A stretch of 64,000 nt of DNA, from contig NZ_LECU01000007.1 in the NCBI RefSeq assembly GCF_001027745.1, positions 248,001 to 312,000 of the forward strand, written 5' to 3'. Position numbers and translations under genes: made by a program. This document shows, piece after piece, positions 43,993-52,110 of the stretch. The number at the start of each line of letters is the position of its first letter. Position 1 is the stretch's first letter. Under the pieces are notes generated by a model, which saw only the letters and a list, made by a program, of their open reading frames with translations, made no database searches and had not been told where the DNA came from. Origin of the DNA: Pedobacter sp. BMA (lineage in GTDB: Bacteria > Bacteroidota > Bacteroidia > Sphingobacteriales > Sphingobacteriaceae).

Positions 43993-44030
43993 CCTATCAT
44001 AATGATATGGTTCTTTGCCATTTTGATAGG
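43993..44030 (-). promoter_or_regulatory. Inverted operator-like sites upstream of the acetyltransferase/deacylase operon
   Basis: CCTATCATAATGATATGG (43993-44010) faces CCATTTTGATAGG (44018-44030). The latter resembles the CCATTTTGGTATGG repeats before kdp, with a shared CAAAATGG core on the minus strand. The sites are about 130-165 bases upstream of the acetyltransferase start. Confidence 0.45.
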
Positions 44031-44132
44031 ATAGAACAGAATGGGGGAAAAATTAAAAAATTGATCGGAGGGTATATTTTCTTTAATATTATACACGCAT
44101 CAATAAGGAATATTTAAAAATAATAGAAGGCA

Positions 44133-44579
44133 ATGAATAAAATTATAGTTAAATACTGGCTTATTAATTTAATTTGCAGTATACTGTTATACATCACCTA
44201 CAGGATCGTGATCCATCAAACGCCAGCATCCGAACAAAATCTGTTCGAAAAGTTCTGGGGTGTTATAGAATTGATATTGAATTTAGGTATCTCGTTTATA
44301 TACTTGATATTAATGCTGATTTCATCACTGACCTTTTTTCTGAATCTGAACAGGAAAATCAGGAACAATTTCTACTTCTCACTATTAAGCTTCCCGGGAC
44401 CGGCACTTGCGCTGGTCATTTACCTGTCCCCTGTTCTGGTAACTGATTACCATGCTGCCCACACAAGTGTGTTGACCAACCTGGTCTATTTTCCTATCGC
44501 TTACCTAGTCATAACCACCGTAGAATTTCTGTTGTTTAGGAGAAGTCTTAGAAAATCAGGATTTGAAAATAGCATTTGA
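44133..44579 (+). CDS. Small four-helix membrane protein, unknown function
   Basis: A 148-residue integral membrane protein with about four hydrophobic helices (residues about 8-27, 44-70, 80-102 and 114-136) and a basic C-terminus (FRRSLRKSGFENS). I do not recognise a family or motif. It is a single gene, divergent from the acetyltransferase operon and convergent with the SDR, preceded by about 100 AT-rich bases without an obvious promoter box. Hydrophobicity pattern and codon use look like a real gene. Confidence 0.6.
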   Translation: MNKIIVKYWLINLICSILLYITYRIVIHQTPASEQNLFEKFWGVIELILNLGISFIYLILMLISSLTFFLNLNRKIRNNFYFSLLSFPGPALALVIYLSPVLVTDYHAAHTSVLTNLVYFPIAYLVITTVEFLLFRRSLRKSGFENSI

Positions 44580-44697
44580 TCAACTGCTTAAAAAAGAGAT
44601 AATTCTTCGAAACTTGTTGGATGAGGACAGATAAAGTGACGGATTTGCTATGCGGCAGGCATTTACCGCTCAAAAAAGGCCTTATTACCAATCTGAA

Positions 44698-44769
44698 AGT
44701 GGTTTTCTAGTGGTTTATGGCTAGCAGACCACTACCAGACCACTAGCAAACCACTAGGATACCACTAGC
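44698..44769. repeat. 11-bp tandem repeats forming a long hairpin
   Basis: Four tandem 11-mers with an ACCACTA core run from 44726 to 44769. The left flank (44698-44716) carries the same unit twice in inverted orientation. The left arm 44698-44716 pairs with 44748-44766 as 10 bp plus 6 bp around a 3x3 internal loop. The element sits between convergent genes, so it is 3' to both. No U-run follows. Confidence 0.7.
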
Positions 44770-44864
44770 TGTATTAGGTTGCTGTGCCTTAATGGTACCT
44801 CAATCCTGGAAGTTAAGGTTGTAAAACCTATCCCAAGATTTCCGTAAAATAATCGCTCAAAAAG

Positions 44865-45635
44865 CTACTGTTCTTCATAATGATATGTTAATCCACCATC
44901 TACAAAGTAGGTAGAGCCGGTTACGTATGCAGCATCATCTGAAGCCAGAAATGCAACAACACCGGCCACGTCTTCTACCCTGCCCATTCTGCGTAAAGGG
45001 ATATTGCTGATCACTCGTTCCAGTTCCTCTTTATTGTTTAGCAAGTCCTGGTTAATTGGCGTAGAAACAGCTCCCGGTGCAACATTATTTACCCTGATAT
45101 TGAAAGGGGCAAGTTCAGTTGCTAGGTTTCGGGTAAGCATTTTTAAGCCACCTTTGCTTGCGCAATAAGCTGCAAAATGCGGAAAAACAATCTCCTCGTG
45201 TACTGAACTCATATTGATCACCACCCCTTCAACACTGTTCTTCCTGCAATACTTTACAAAAGACTGAATGCCGAAGAATACACCTTTAAGATTGGTGTTC
45301 ATGACGAGATCGTAATCCTCTTCAGTAACCTCCCAGAAATCCGCATTCTTTTCCACACCGGCATTGTTAACCAGAATATCGAGCCTGCCAAATTGATTTA
45401 CAGCCTCTTCAACCATACGGATAGCGTCATTTGCCTGACTTAAATCTGCTACTACAAATGCCGCCTTACGTCCCATCTCGTTTATTTCAGCAATAAGCTT
45501 TTCTCCCCTTTCATCAAATTTATGGCCGTTCAATACGATGTCACAGCCATCTTTAGCTAATCTCAATGCGCATGCTGCACCAATGCCCTGACTGCTACCT
45601 GTAATTAGGGCTACTTTATTTTCGAAACGACTCAT
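44865..45635 (-). CDS. SDR family oxidoreductase (glucose 1-dehydrogenase-like)
   Basis: A 256-residue classical short-chain dehydrogenase. TGSSQGIG (about residue 12) binds the dinucleotide, NNAG is near 91, Ser in NMSSVHEE near 143, and YCASK (about 156) is the catalytic YxxxK. The C-terminal SDDAAYVTGSTYFVDGGLTYHYEEQ is typical of the glucose/3-oxoacyl reductase group, which usually prefers NAD(P) with sugars or ketones. Transcribed alone, divergent from the CDGSH gene. The substrate is not predictable. Confidence 0.85.
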   Translation of the reverse strand: MSRFENKVALITGSSQGIGAACALRLAKDGCDIVLNGHKFDERGEKLIAEINEMGRKAAFVVADLSQANDAIRMVEEAVNQFGRLDILVNNAGVEKNADFWEVTEEDYDLVMNTNLKGVFFGIQSFVKYCRKNSVEGVVINMSSVHEEIVFPHFAAYCASKGGLKMLTRNLATELAPFNIRVNNVAPGAVSTPINQDLLNNKEELERVISNIPLRRMGRVEDVAGVVAFLASDDAAYVTGSTYFVDGGLTYHYEEQ

Positions 45636-45793
45636 CCTGTATAATTTTTCCTATAGGATAAATGCGATTTCAGCCAAAATGTTTGAAAGAACTGAAATTG
45701 GGGATATCTGAGGTTGAGCTTGTAGAGAGGAGATGCGAGATTGAGAACGTTTCTAAACTACAATCAAAGGATCAATATGTAATTTTTAAGGCT

Positions 45794-45801
45794 TAATTTT
45801 G
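45794..45801 (+). promoter_or_regulatory. Candidate -7 box of the CDGSH gene
   Basis: TAATTTTG matches TAnnTTTG, 20 bases before the ATG at 45822. The -33 element is not evident. Confidence 0.35.
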
Positions 45802-45821
45802 CTTCATACAAACAAAACATA

Positions 45822-46046
45822 ATGTCAAAAACAAAACTTACAATCAATAACAACGGGTCGGTAAAAATCGAGGGGGATTTCGAAATTGTAGATAAAAACG
45901 GAAACACTTACGGTTTACAAGGAAGAGATGTATTATCGATTTGCCGTTGTGGTTTATCACAAAACAAACCATTTTGCGATGGAGCACATAAAGGTCATTT
46001 CGAGCATGAAGCTATTGCATTTGATTTGCCTCCAAAGAAAGTATAA
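45822..46046 (+). CDS. CDGSH iron-sulfur domain protein
   Basis: A 74-residue protein made almost entirely of one CDGSH domain. The cluster-binding pattern CxCxxS...PxCDGxH is present as CRCGLSQNKPFCDGAH (about residues 47-62), giving three Cys and one His for a 2Fe-2S cluster. The N-terminal half is beta-rich (LTINNNGSVKIEGDFEIVD). No membrane anchor, so cytosolic. Probable redox or Fe-S transfer role; the partner is unknown. Monocistronic with a strong terminator. Confidence 0.93.
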   Translation: MSKTKLTINNNGSVKIEGDFEIVDKNGNTYGLQGRDVLSICRCGLSQNKPFCDGAHKGHFEHEAIAFDLPPKKV

Positions 46047-46071
46047 CCGGGTTTAAACTGATATTTTGAGA

Positions 46072-46099
46072 AGCCACGTTTTAAAACGTGGCTTTTTTG
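46072..46099 (+). terminator. Terminator after the CDGSH gene
   Basis: A perfect 24-nt palindrome AAGCCACGTTTT/AAAACGTGGCTT followed by Ts, 25 bases after the stop. Confidence 0.85.
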
Positions 46100-46216
46100 T
46101 GACCACGAAAAATTTCACCAGGCTGTTTGAGTTCTTTAAACATCTGTGGATTAAAATTTTTATATAAATTTTGCATTTCGGATAAATAAACGTTAATTAG
46201 ACGATTATTTACTGTT

Positions 46217-47917
46217 ATGAGCAAAGCAAACTATGTAATTGGTGTCGATTACGGAACGGATTCAGTGCGATCTGTTTTGGTTGACGCCACCGACGGCAAA
46301 GAGATCTCCTCTTCCGTTTTCCTTTATCCAAGATGGCAAAAAGGGCTATATTGTAAACCATCCATCAATCAATTCAGACAACATCCCTTAGATTATATTG
46401 AAGGATTGACCCATACCATAAAAGATTGTTTAGCAAAGGCCGGCGGATCAGAAATTGCAGCCTCGGTTAAAGGAATCTCAGTCGATACCACGGGATCAAG
46501 TCCTGTTGCGGTTGATGCTTCCGGTACTCCTCTTGCGTTAACTCCGGGCTTTGAGGAAAATCCAAATGCCATGTTTGTACTTTGGAAAGACCATACCGCA
46601 GTAAAGGAAGCCGCAGAAATCAATGAGCATGCGACCAAATTTAAAACGAATTATCTGAAGTATGTTGGTGGAATCTATTCATCAGAGTGGTTCTGGTCTA
46701 AACTACTGCGGATTTTAAGAATAGATTCATCTATAAAAGCAGGAGCACAATCGTGGGTGGAGCATTGCGACTGGATACCTTTTCTGCTTTGTGGCGGCAA
46801 AGATGTAGCAGCAATGAAACGCAGTCGTTGTGCGGCTGGGCACAAAGCACTTTGGGCAGAGGAATTTAACGGATTACCTCCGGAGGATTTCTTTAGTAGC
46901 CTTGACCCGCTTTTAGCTGGTTTTAGAGATAAATTATTTGCAGATACTTATACTTCAGATGTTTCCGCGGGCACTTTGAGTGAAGAATGGGCTGATAAAC
47001 TTGGCTTATCTACTGATGTTGTAATCGGTGTTGGTGCTTTCGATGCCCACATGGGTGCCGTTGGCGGTCAGATTGAGCCATATTACCTGAGTAAAGTAAT
47101 GGGCACCAGTACCTGTGATATTCTTGTTGCCCCTAATCAGGATTTACATGGAAAACTAATCAGCGGCATTTGTGGACAGGTAAATGGATCGGTTATTCCG
47201 GGTATGGCGGGTTTAGAAGCAGGGCAATCTGCTTTTGGTGATGTGTATGCCTGGTTTAAAAATCTGATCAGCTGGCCTTTAAATCATTTACTTACCGAAT
47301 CAAATCTCATTGATGAGGCAACAGCCATGGCTTTAAAGGATGAACTGGAAAGCAAAATCATTGCTAACCTTAGTAAACAGGCGGAAGCGCTGGAAGATGA
47401 AGACTATGCCGAGCTGGCCATTGATTGGCTGAACGGCAGGAGAACGCCAGACGCCAACCAGGAACTTAAAGGTGCGATTACCGGTTTAGGATTAGGCACC
47501 GATGCCCCTCGTTTTTTCCGTGCACTGGCGGCAGCAACCTGTTTTGGAGCCAAGGCTATTGTAGACCGCTTTAAAGAACAGGGCGTTCCGGTAAAAGGAA
47601 TTATCGGTATTGGTGGTGTAGCTAAAAAATCAGCCTATATTATGCAAATGATGTCGGATGTTTTAGAAATGCCCATCAGGATACACCGTTTTGAACATAC
47701 CTGTGCTTTAGGTGCTGCTATGTTTGCCGCAGTTGCAGCGGGTATTTACCCAACAATTGAAGAGGCTATGGCAGCAATGGGAACAGGATTTGAGAAGGAA
47801 TACAAACCAAATATTAAAAAGCAGAAAATGTACAGAATGCATTATCAGCAATACCTTGGTTTAGGCCGTTACCTGGAGCGCTACAACAAGAAAGACGTTA
47901 AACCTTATCTATCATGA
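46217..47917 (+). CDS. araB: Ribulokinase
   Basis: A 566-residue FGGY-family kinase that phosphorylates L-ribulose. The N-terminal ATPase signature is VIGVDYGTDSVRSVLVDA, followed by the ribulokinase-specific PRWQKGLYCKPSINQFRQHP. GVGAFDAHMGAVGG and KVMGTSTCDILVAP lie mid-protein, and GIIGIGGVAKKSAYIMQMMSD marks the C-terminal domain. Length equals E. coli AraB. First gene of araBDA; its stop overlaps the araD start by 4 bases (ATGA). No AraC or AraR regulator is in the window. Confidence 0.97.
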   Translation: MSKANYVIGVDYGTDSVRSVLVDATDGKEISSSVFLYPRWQKGLYCKPSINQFRQHPLDYIEGLTHTIKDCLAKAGGSEIAASVKGISVDTTGSSPVAVDASGTPLALTPGFEENPNAMFVLWKDHTAVKEAAEINEHATKFKTNYLKYVGGIYSSEWFWSKLLRILRIDSSIKAGAQSWVEHCDWIPFLLCGGKDVAAMKRSRCAAGHKALWAEEFNGLPPEDFFSSLDPLLAGFRDKLFADTYTSDVSAGTLSEEWADKLGLSTDVVIGVGAFDAHMGAVGGQIEPYYLSKVMGTSTCDILVAPNQDLHGKLISGICGQVNGSVIPGMAGLEAGQSAFGDVYAWFKNLISWPLNHLLTESNLIDEATAMALKDELESKIIANLSKQAEALEDEDYAELAIDWLNGRRTPDANQELKGAITGLGLGTDAPRFFRALAAATCFGAKAIVDRFKEQGVPVKGIIGIGGVAKKSAYIMQMMSDVLEMPIRIHRFEHTCALGAAMFAAVAAGIYPTIEEAMAAMGTGFEKEYKPNIKKQKMYRMHYQQYLGLGRYLERYNKKDVKPYLS

Positions 47918-48612
47918 GCAACTATCAGGATATAAAAGAACAGGCCTACCTGGCCAATATGCAGTTACCCAAACTAGGCCTGGTGCTTTTCACTTTTGGT
48001 AACGTAAGTGCAGCCGACCGCGCTAAAGGGGTTTTTGCCATCAAACCTAGTGGTGTACCTTACGAGGATTTATCACCAGAGAAGATGGTAATTGTGGATT
48101 TTGACGGCAACACCGTTGAAGGTGATTTACGTCCTTCGTCCGACACAAAAACCCATGCCGTGTTATACAAACACTGGGAAAACATAGGAGGTGTTGTACA
48201 CACCCATTCTACCTATGGTACGGCATGGGCGCAGGCGCAAAGAGCAATTCCTATTTTCGGAACCACTCATGCAGACCATTTAACAGTTGATATTCCTTGC
48301 GCACCACCTATGGAGGATGCTATGATTAAAGGAAACTATGAATATGAAACCGGCTTCCAGATCATGAATCATTTTGAAAGCCTTGGTTTGAGTTACAAAG
48401 AGGTTGAAATGATTTTAGTAGGCAACCATGCACCTTTTACCTGGGGTAAGACCGCTGAAAAAGCCGTTTACAACAGTGCCGTTCTGGAAGCAGTGGCGCA
48501 GATGGCTTTGTTAACGGAGCAGATCAATCCGCAGGCACCAAAGCTGAAGGAATCATTGGTTCAAAAGCATTATGAGCGTAAACATGGTGCCGGAGCCTAT
48601 TACGGACAATAA
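47914..48612 (+). CDS. araD: L-ribulose-5-phosphate 4-epimerase
   Basis: A 232-residue class II aldolase-fold epimerase making D-xylulose-5-phosphate. Zinc ligands are visible in VVHTHSTYGTAWAQ (His-x-His near residue 95) and VGNHAPFTWG (His near 170). FTFGNVSAADR and IKPSGVPYEDLSPE form the phosphate site. Length matches E. coli AraD (231). Translationally coupled to araB; araA follows 34 bases later. Confidence 0.97.
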   Translation: MSNYQDIKEQAYLANMQLPKLGLVLFTFGNVSAADRAKGVFAIKPSGVPYEDLSPEKMVIVDFDGNTVEGDLRPSSDTKTHAVLYKHWENIGGVVHTHSTYGTAWAQAQRAIPIFGTTHADHLTVDIPCAPPMEDAMIKGNYEYETGFQIMNHFESLGLSYKEVEMILVGNHAPFTWGKTAEKAVYNSAVLEAVAQMALLTEQINPQAPKLKESLVQKHYERKHGAGAYYGQ

Positions 48613-48646
48613 CAAATAAGAAGTTAAGCAATTAAACAAATAAAAA

Positions 48647-50137
48647 ATGATTGATTTAAAAAAATTAGAAGTTTGGTTTATTACTGGTACGCAACATTTG
48701 TACGGGGAAGAAACCTTAAAACAAGTGGCTGATCACGCGCAGCAGGTTGCTGATTCATTAAACCAGAATGGCAGCATCTCGGTATCGGTAGTATATAAAC
48801 CGATCGTGAAAACTACTGAGGAGATTTTTGAAACCTTACAGCAAGCTAACACCGATAAAAACTGCATCGGGGTAATGACCTGGATGCATACATTCTCTCC
48901 TGCTAAAATGTGGATCAGAGGATTGAATGTATTACAGAAACCTTTACTGCACCTGCACACTCAATTCAACCGCGATATTCCATGGAACACGATTGACATG
49001 GATTTCATGAACCTGAACCAGAGTGCCCATGGCGACCGTGAGTTTGGATTCATCGTTTCGCGTATGCGCAAAGACCGCAAAGTAGTGGTGGGCCACTGGC
49101 AGGATGAAGAGGTTGCAAAACAAATTGATACCTGGGCGAGGGCCGCAGCTGGATGGAACGACTGGCAAGGAGCAAAATTTGTTCGTTTTGGCGATAATAT
49201 GCGTTTCGTAGCCGTTACAGATGGTGATAAAGTAGAAGCAGAAATGAAGTTTGGTTTCTCGGTAAATACTTATGGTATCGGTGACCTGGTTGCCGTAATC
49301 AATGGCATTAGTGAGGAATCAATTCAGGGTTTACTACAGGAATATGAAGAAACCTACGATATGGCTGATGATTTGAAAGCTGGTGGTGCCAGACATCAAT
49401 CGGTTTACGATGCGGCAAAAATCGAATTGGGTTTAAGAAAATTCCTGGAAGATGGTGGCTTTAAAGGCTTCTCAGATACTTTTGAAGATCTGCATGGCAT
49501 GATTCAATTACCTGGAATTGCGGCACAAAGATTAATGGCCGATGGCTATGGTTTTGCTGGTGAAGGCGACTGGAAAACAGCTGCTTTAGTACGTGCATGT
49601 AAAGTAATGGGTGCTGGTTTACCTGGTGGAAATGCCTTTATGGAAGATTATACCTATCACTTCGACCCTTCAAATTCAATGGTACTCGGTTCGCACATGC
49701 TTGAAGTTGACGCTTCTCTGGCTCAGGGCAAAGCCAGCCTGGAAGTACATCCTCTGGGTATTGGTGGCAAAGCTGATCCTGCCCGTTTGGTTTTCAACGT
49801 AGGTAGCGGCGATGCTTTAAATGCATCATTAATTGATATGGGAAATCGTTTCCGTTTACTGGTAAATGAAGTAACCGCGGTAGAGGCTGAGCATGATTTG
49901 CCAAACCTACCTGTTGCCCGCGTGCTATGGAAACCACTTCCGGATATGAAAACCGGATGTGCTGCATGGATCTACGCTGGTGGTGCACACCACACGGCTT
50001 ACAGTCAGAATTTAACTACCGAACATTTATCAGACTTTGCAAATATTGCAGGTTTGGAATACATCAATATTGGTGCGGATACCAAAATCAATCAGTTCAG
50101 AAATGAATTGCATTGGAACGAAGTATTCTACAAATAA
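48647..50137 (+). CDS. araA: L-arabinose isomerase
   Basis: A 496-residue metal-dependent isomerase converting L-arabinose to L-ribulose. The N-terminal VWFITGTQHLYGEETL is diagnostic. Catalytic and Mn-binding residues lie in GNAFMEDYTYHF (Glu about 306), SHMLEVD (Glu about 331), HPLGIGGKADPARLVF (His about 348) and AGGAHHTAYS (His about 447). Length is canonical (500). Last gene of araBDA, followed by a bidirectional terminator shared with the convergent operon. Confidence 0.98.
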   Translation: MIDLKKLEVWFITGTQHLYGEETLKQVADHAQQVADSLNQNGSISVSVVYKPIVKTTEEIFETLQQANTDKNCIGVMTWMHTFSPAKMWIRGLNVLQKPLLHLHTQFNRDIPWNTIDMDFMNLNQSAHGDREFGFIVSRMRKDRKVVVGHWQDEEVAKQIDTWARAAAGWNDWQGAKFVRFGDNMRFVAVTDGDKVEAEMKFGFSVNTYGIGDLVAVINGISEESIQGLLQEYEETYDMADDLKAGGARHQSVYDAAKIELGLRKFLEDGGFKGFSDTFEDLHGMIQLPGIAAQRLMADGYGFAGEGDWKTAALVRACKVMGAGLPGGNAFMEDYTYHFDPSNSMVLGSHMLEVDASLAQGKASLEVHPLGIGGKADPARLVFNVGSGDALNASLIDMGNRFRLLVNEVTAVEAEHDLPNLPVARVLWKPLPDMKTGCAAWIYAGGAHHTAYSQNLTTEHLSDFANIAGLEYINIGADTKINQFRNELHWNEVFYK

Positions 50138-50162
50138 TATTACATACGCGCTCAAATACCCT

Positions 50163-50195
50163 AAAGCCGATAAATTTATTTATCGGCTTTTATTT
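50163..50195. terminator. Bidirectional terminator between araA and the long minus-strand operon
   Basis: A 12-bp perfect stem AAAGCCGATAAA/TTTATCGGCTTT with a 4-nt loop and T/A flanks on both sides. Confidence 0.88.
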
Positions 50196-50202
50196 TATAA
50201 AA

Positions 50203-51222
50203 CTAATCTGCCATATTGATCATCGCTTTGATCACTCCGTTTTTCGGATCAAGCCAGCTTTCAAATTCGGCTTTAACGTCTTCAAACCTCACCTGATGGG
50301 TGATGTAGGTTGTTGGCTTTACCAAACCAGCTTTCATTGATTTAATCACATGTTCGAAATCTTCAATATTAGCATTTCTGCTGCTCATCAAAGTGGATTC
50401 ACGTTTATGAAATTCGGGATGGTTGAAAATCAGATCACCTTTTTGCAGGCCAATTAAAACGAACCTTGCACCATGGGCCATGTAATTTATTGCATTGTTT
50501 ATCGCCTTTTGATTTCCGGTTGCGTCGATAACCACTGTTGGCATGTCGCCATTGGTAATGTCGCTAAGTTGTTGAAGTACATCAGGAGAAAGCGCATTAA
50601 TGACATGCGCAACACCTAGTTTCTCTTTACAAAAGGCAAGTCGGTCGTCGTTAATATCGAGCGCAATCACATTACCTCCGGCAATGCGGGCAAATTCCAT
50701 AGTTCCCAAACCAATCGGGCCTGCACCGATAACCAATACAAATTCGCCGGGATGCACATCAGCTCTGCGAACACCATGAGCACCAATAGCCAGGGGCTCC
50801 ACCAGAGCCAGTTCATCATAACTCAAACCTTCCCCGTGTAAAAGCGTAAGCGATGGAACCTGTAAATATTCACGCATCCCCCCGTCTACATGCACACCGC
50901 AAACCTGCATTTTTACACAGCAATTGGGTTTGTTCATCCGGCATGCAATACATTCACCACAATTGAAATAGGGAATAAAGGTTACGGCCTCTCCGATGTT
51001 GAAACCTGAGGCACCATCAGCCTCTACCAGTTCTCCCGAAAGCTCGTGACCTAAAACACGCGGATAGTTGAAAAAGGGCTGAGTACCTTCAAAAGCGTGT
51101 AAATCAGTACCACAAATGCCGATTCGTTTAATTTTTATGATGGAATGGCCTTTCTTCAGTTCAGGTTTTTCTGTTTCTGAATATTCGAAAGTTCCGGGCG
51201 TTGTACAGGTAAGGGTTTTCAT
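50203..51222 (-). CDS. Zinc-dependent alcohol dehydrogenase, sugar/threonine dehydrogenase type
   Basis: A 339-residue medium-chain dehydrogenase. Catalytic zinc residues occur in GICGTDLHAFEG (Cys about 38) and VLGHELSGE (His-Glu about 59), and structural zinc Cys residues in CGECIACRMNKPNCC (about 89-103). The NAD site is GAGPIGLG (about 167), with Asp in ALDINDDR favouring NAD. Relatives oxidise sugar acids or polyols such as L-galactonate, L-fuconate-pathway intermediates, sorbitol or threonine. It is the last gene of the polysaccharide operon, 32 bases after the SDR, so oxidation of a released sugar derivative is likely. Confidence 0.85.
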   Translation of the reverse strand: MKTLTCTTPGTFEYSETEKPELKKGHSIIKIKRIGICGTDLHAFEGTQPFFNYPRVLGHELSGELVEADGASGFNIGEAVTFIPYFNCGECIACRMNKPNCCVKMQVCGVHVDGGMREYLQVPSLTLLHGEGLSYDELALVEPLAIGAHGVRRADVHPGEFVLVIGAGPIGLGTMEFARIAGGNVIALDINDDRLAFCKEKLGVAHVINALSPDVLQQLSDITNGDMPTVVIDATGNQKAINNAINYMAHGARFVLIGLQKGDLIFNHPEFHKRESTLMSSRNANIEDFEHVIKSMKAGLVKPTTYITHQVRFEDVKAEFESWLDPKNGVIKAMINMAD

Positions 51223-51254
51223 ATGTTAATGAGTGAATTTTGAATGAGTGAATA

Positions 51255-52043
51255 TTATGCATTCGCCAAAGCTCTGTCTAAATGCACATACCCGCCGTCG
51301 ACGTGAATAATCTGGCCGGTGGTATGGCTTGATTTTTCAGACATCAAAAAGGCTGTCATATTGGCGATCTCCTCAGCAGTGGTCATTCTGTTTTCCAATG
51401 GGATTTTAGCAGTAATTTCATCGAGTTTTGCCTGCGCATCCGGTAACGTATCTATCCAGGTTTCATAAGCAGGTGTCCAGCATTCGGCAACAACAACTGC
51501 ATTTACACGAATACCATATTTCAGCAACTCCACTGCCCATTCGCGTGTTAAGGCGTTTCTACCTCCATTTGCAGCAGCATAAGCTGAAGTATTTCCCTGC
51601 CCTGTTTCAGCCGTTTTTGAAGTAATGTTTACAATTGCTCCCTTGCTTTTAATTAATTCCGGCAAAGCGTGATGAGCCATCAGGTAGTAGTGAACCACGT
51701 TTTTATGTAATGAGGCCATAAAATCCTTATAGTTTCCATTTTCGAGACCAACGCCATCATTTACACCCGCATTGTTCACCAGGCCATCAATGCGTCCGAA
51801 CTTAGCCACAATCTCTGCAACTACTTTTTCACAATCTTCGGGGTTTGATAATTCGGCTACGAACTGAGCAGCCTGACCACCTTGCCCTGCAATTGCGTCA
51901 ACCACTTTCTGGTTATCTTCTGCTTTTCTGCCAACAACTACCGCGATTGCATTTTCTTTCGCAAATACTTCTGCAATGCTGCGACCAATACCTTTTGCGG
52001 CACCGGTAATGATAATCACTTTTTCTTTTAACTGTAAATCCAT
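51255..52043 (-). CDS. SDR dehydrogenase, L-fucose dehydrogenase-like, with YxxxN active site
   Basis: A 262-residue short-chain dehydrogenase. TGAAKGIG (about residue 13), NNAG (about 91) and Ser in NITSKTAE (about 142) are normal. The expected YxxxK is YAAAN (about 154-158), so the catalytic Lys is Asn. I checked the codon: AAT on the coding strand. The following NALTREWAVELLKYGIRVNAV and AECWTPAYETWID resemble L-fucose dehydrogenases of fucose/galactose oxidative pathways. It sits between the DUF5703-type gene and the alcohol dehydrogenase and would oxidise L-fucose, L-galactose or D-arabinose released by the operon's hydrolases, if it is active. Confidence 0.78.
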   Translation of the reverse strand: MDLQLKEKVIIITGAAKGIGRSIAEVFAKENAIAVVVGRKAEDNQKVVDAIAGQGGQAAQFVAELSNPEDCEKVVAEIVAKFGRIDGLVNNAGVNDGVGLENGNYKDFMASLHKNVVHYYLMAHHALPELIKSKGAIVNITSKTAETGQGNTSAYAAANGGRNALTREWAVELLKYGIRVNAVVVAECWTPAYETWIDTLPDAQAKLDEITAKIPLENRMTTAEEIANMTAFLMSEKSSHTTGQIIHVDGGYVHLDRALANA

Positions 52044-52110
52044 AGTTTTTTAATTAGTGAATGAGGGATTAATAGAAGGAGTAATTTACTACTCAACCAT
52101 TCAAACTCAC

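Noticed and set aside
44698..44769. Repeat array considered as CRISPR
   Set aside because: Units are 11 bp and contiguous, with no spacers and no cas genes.
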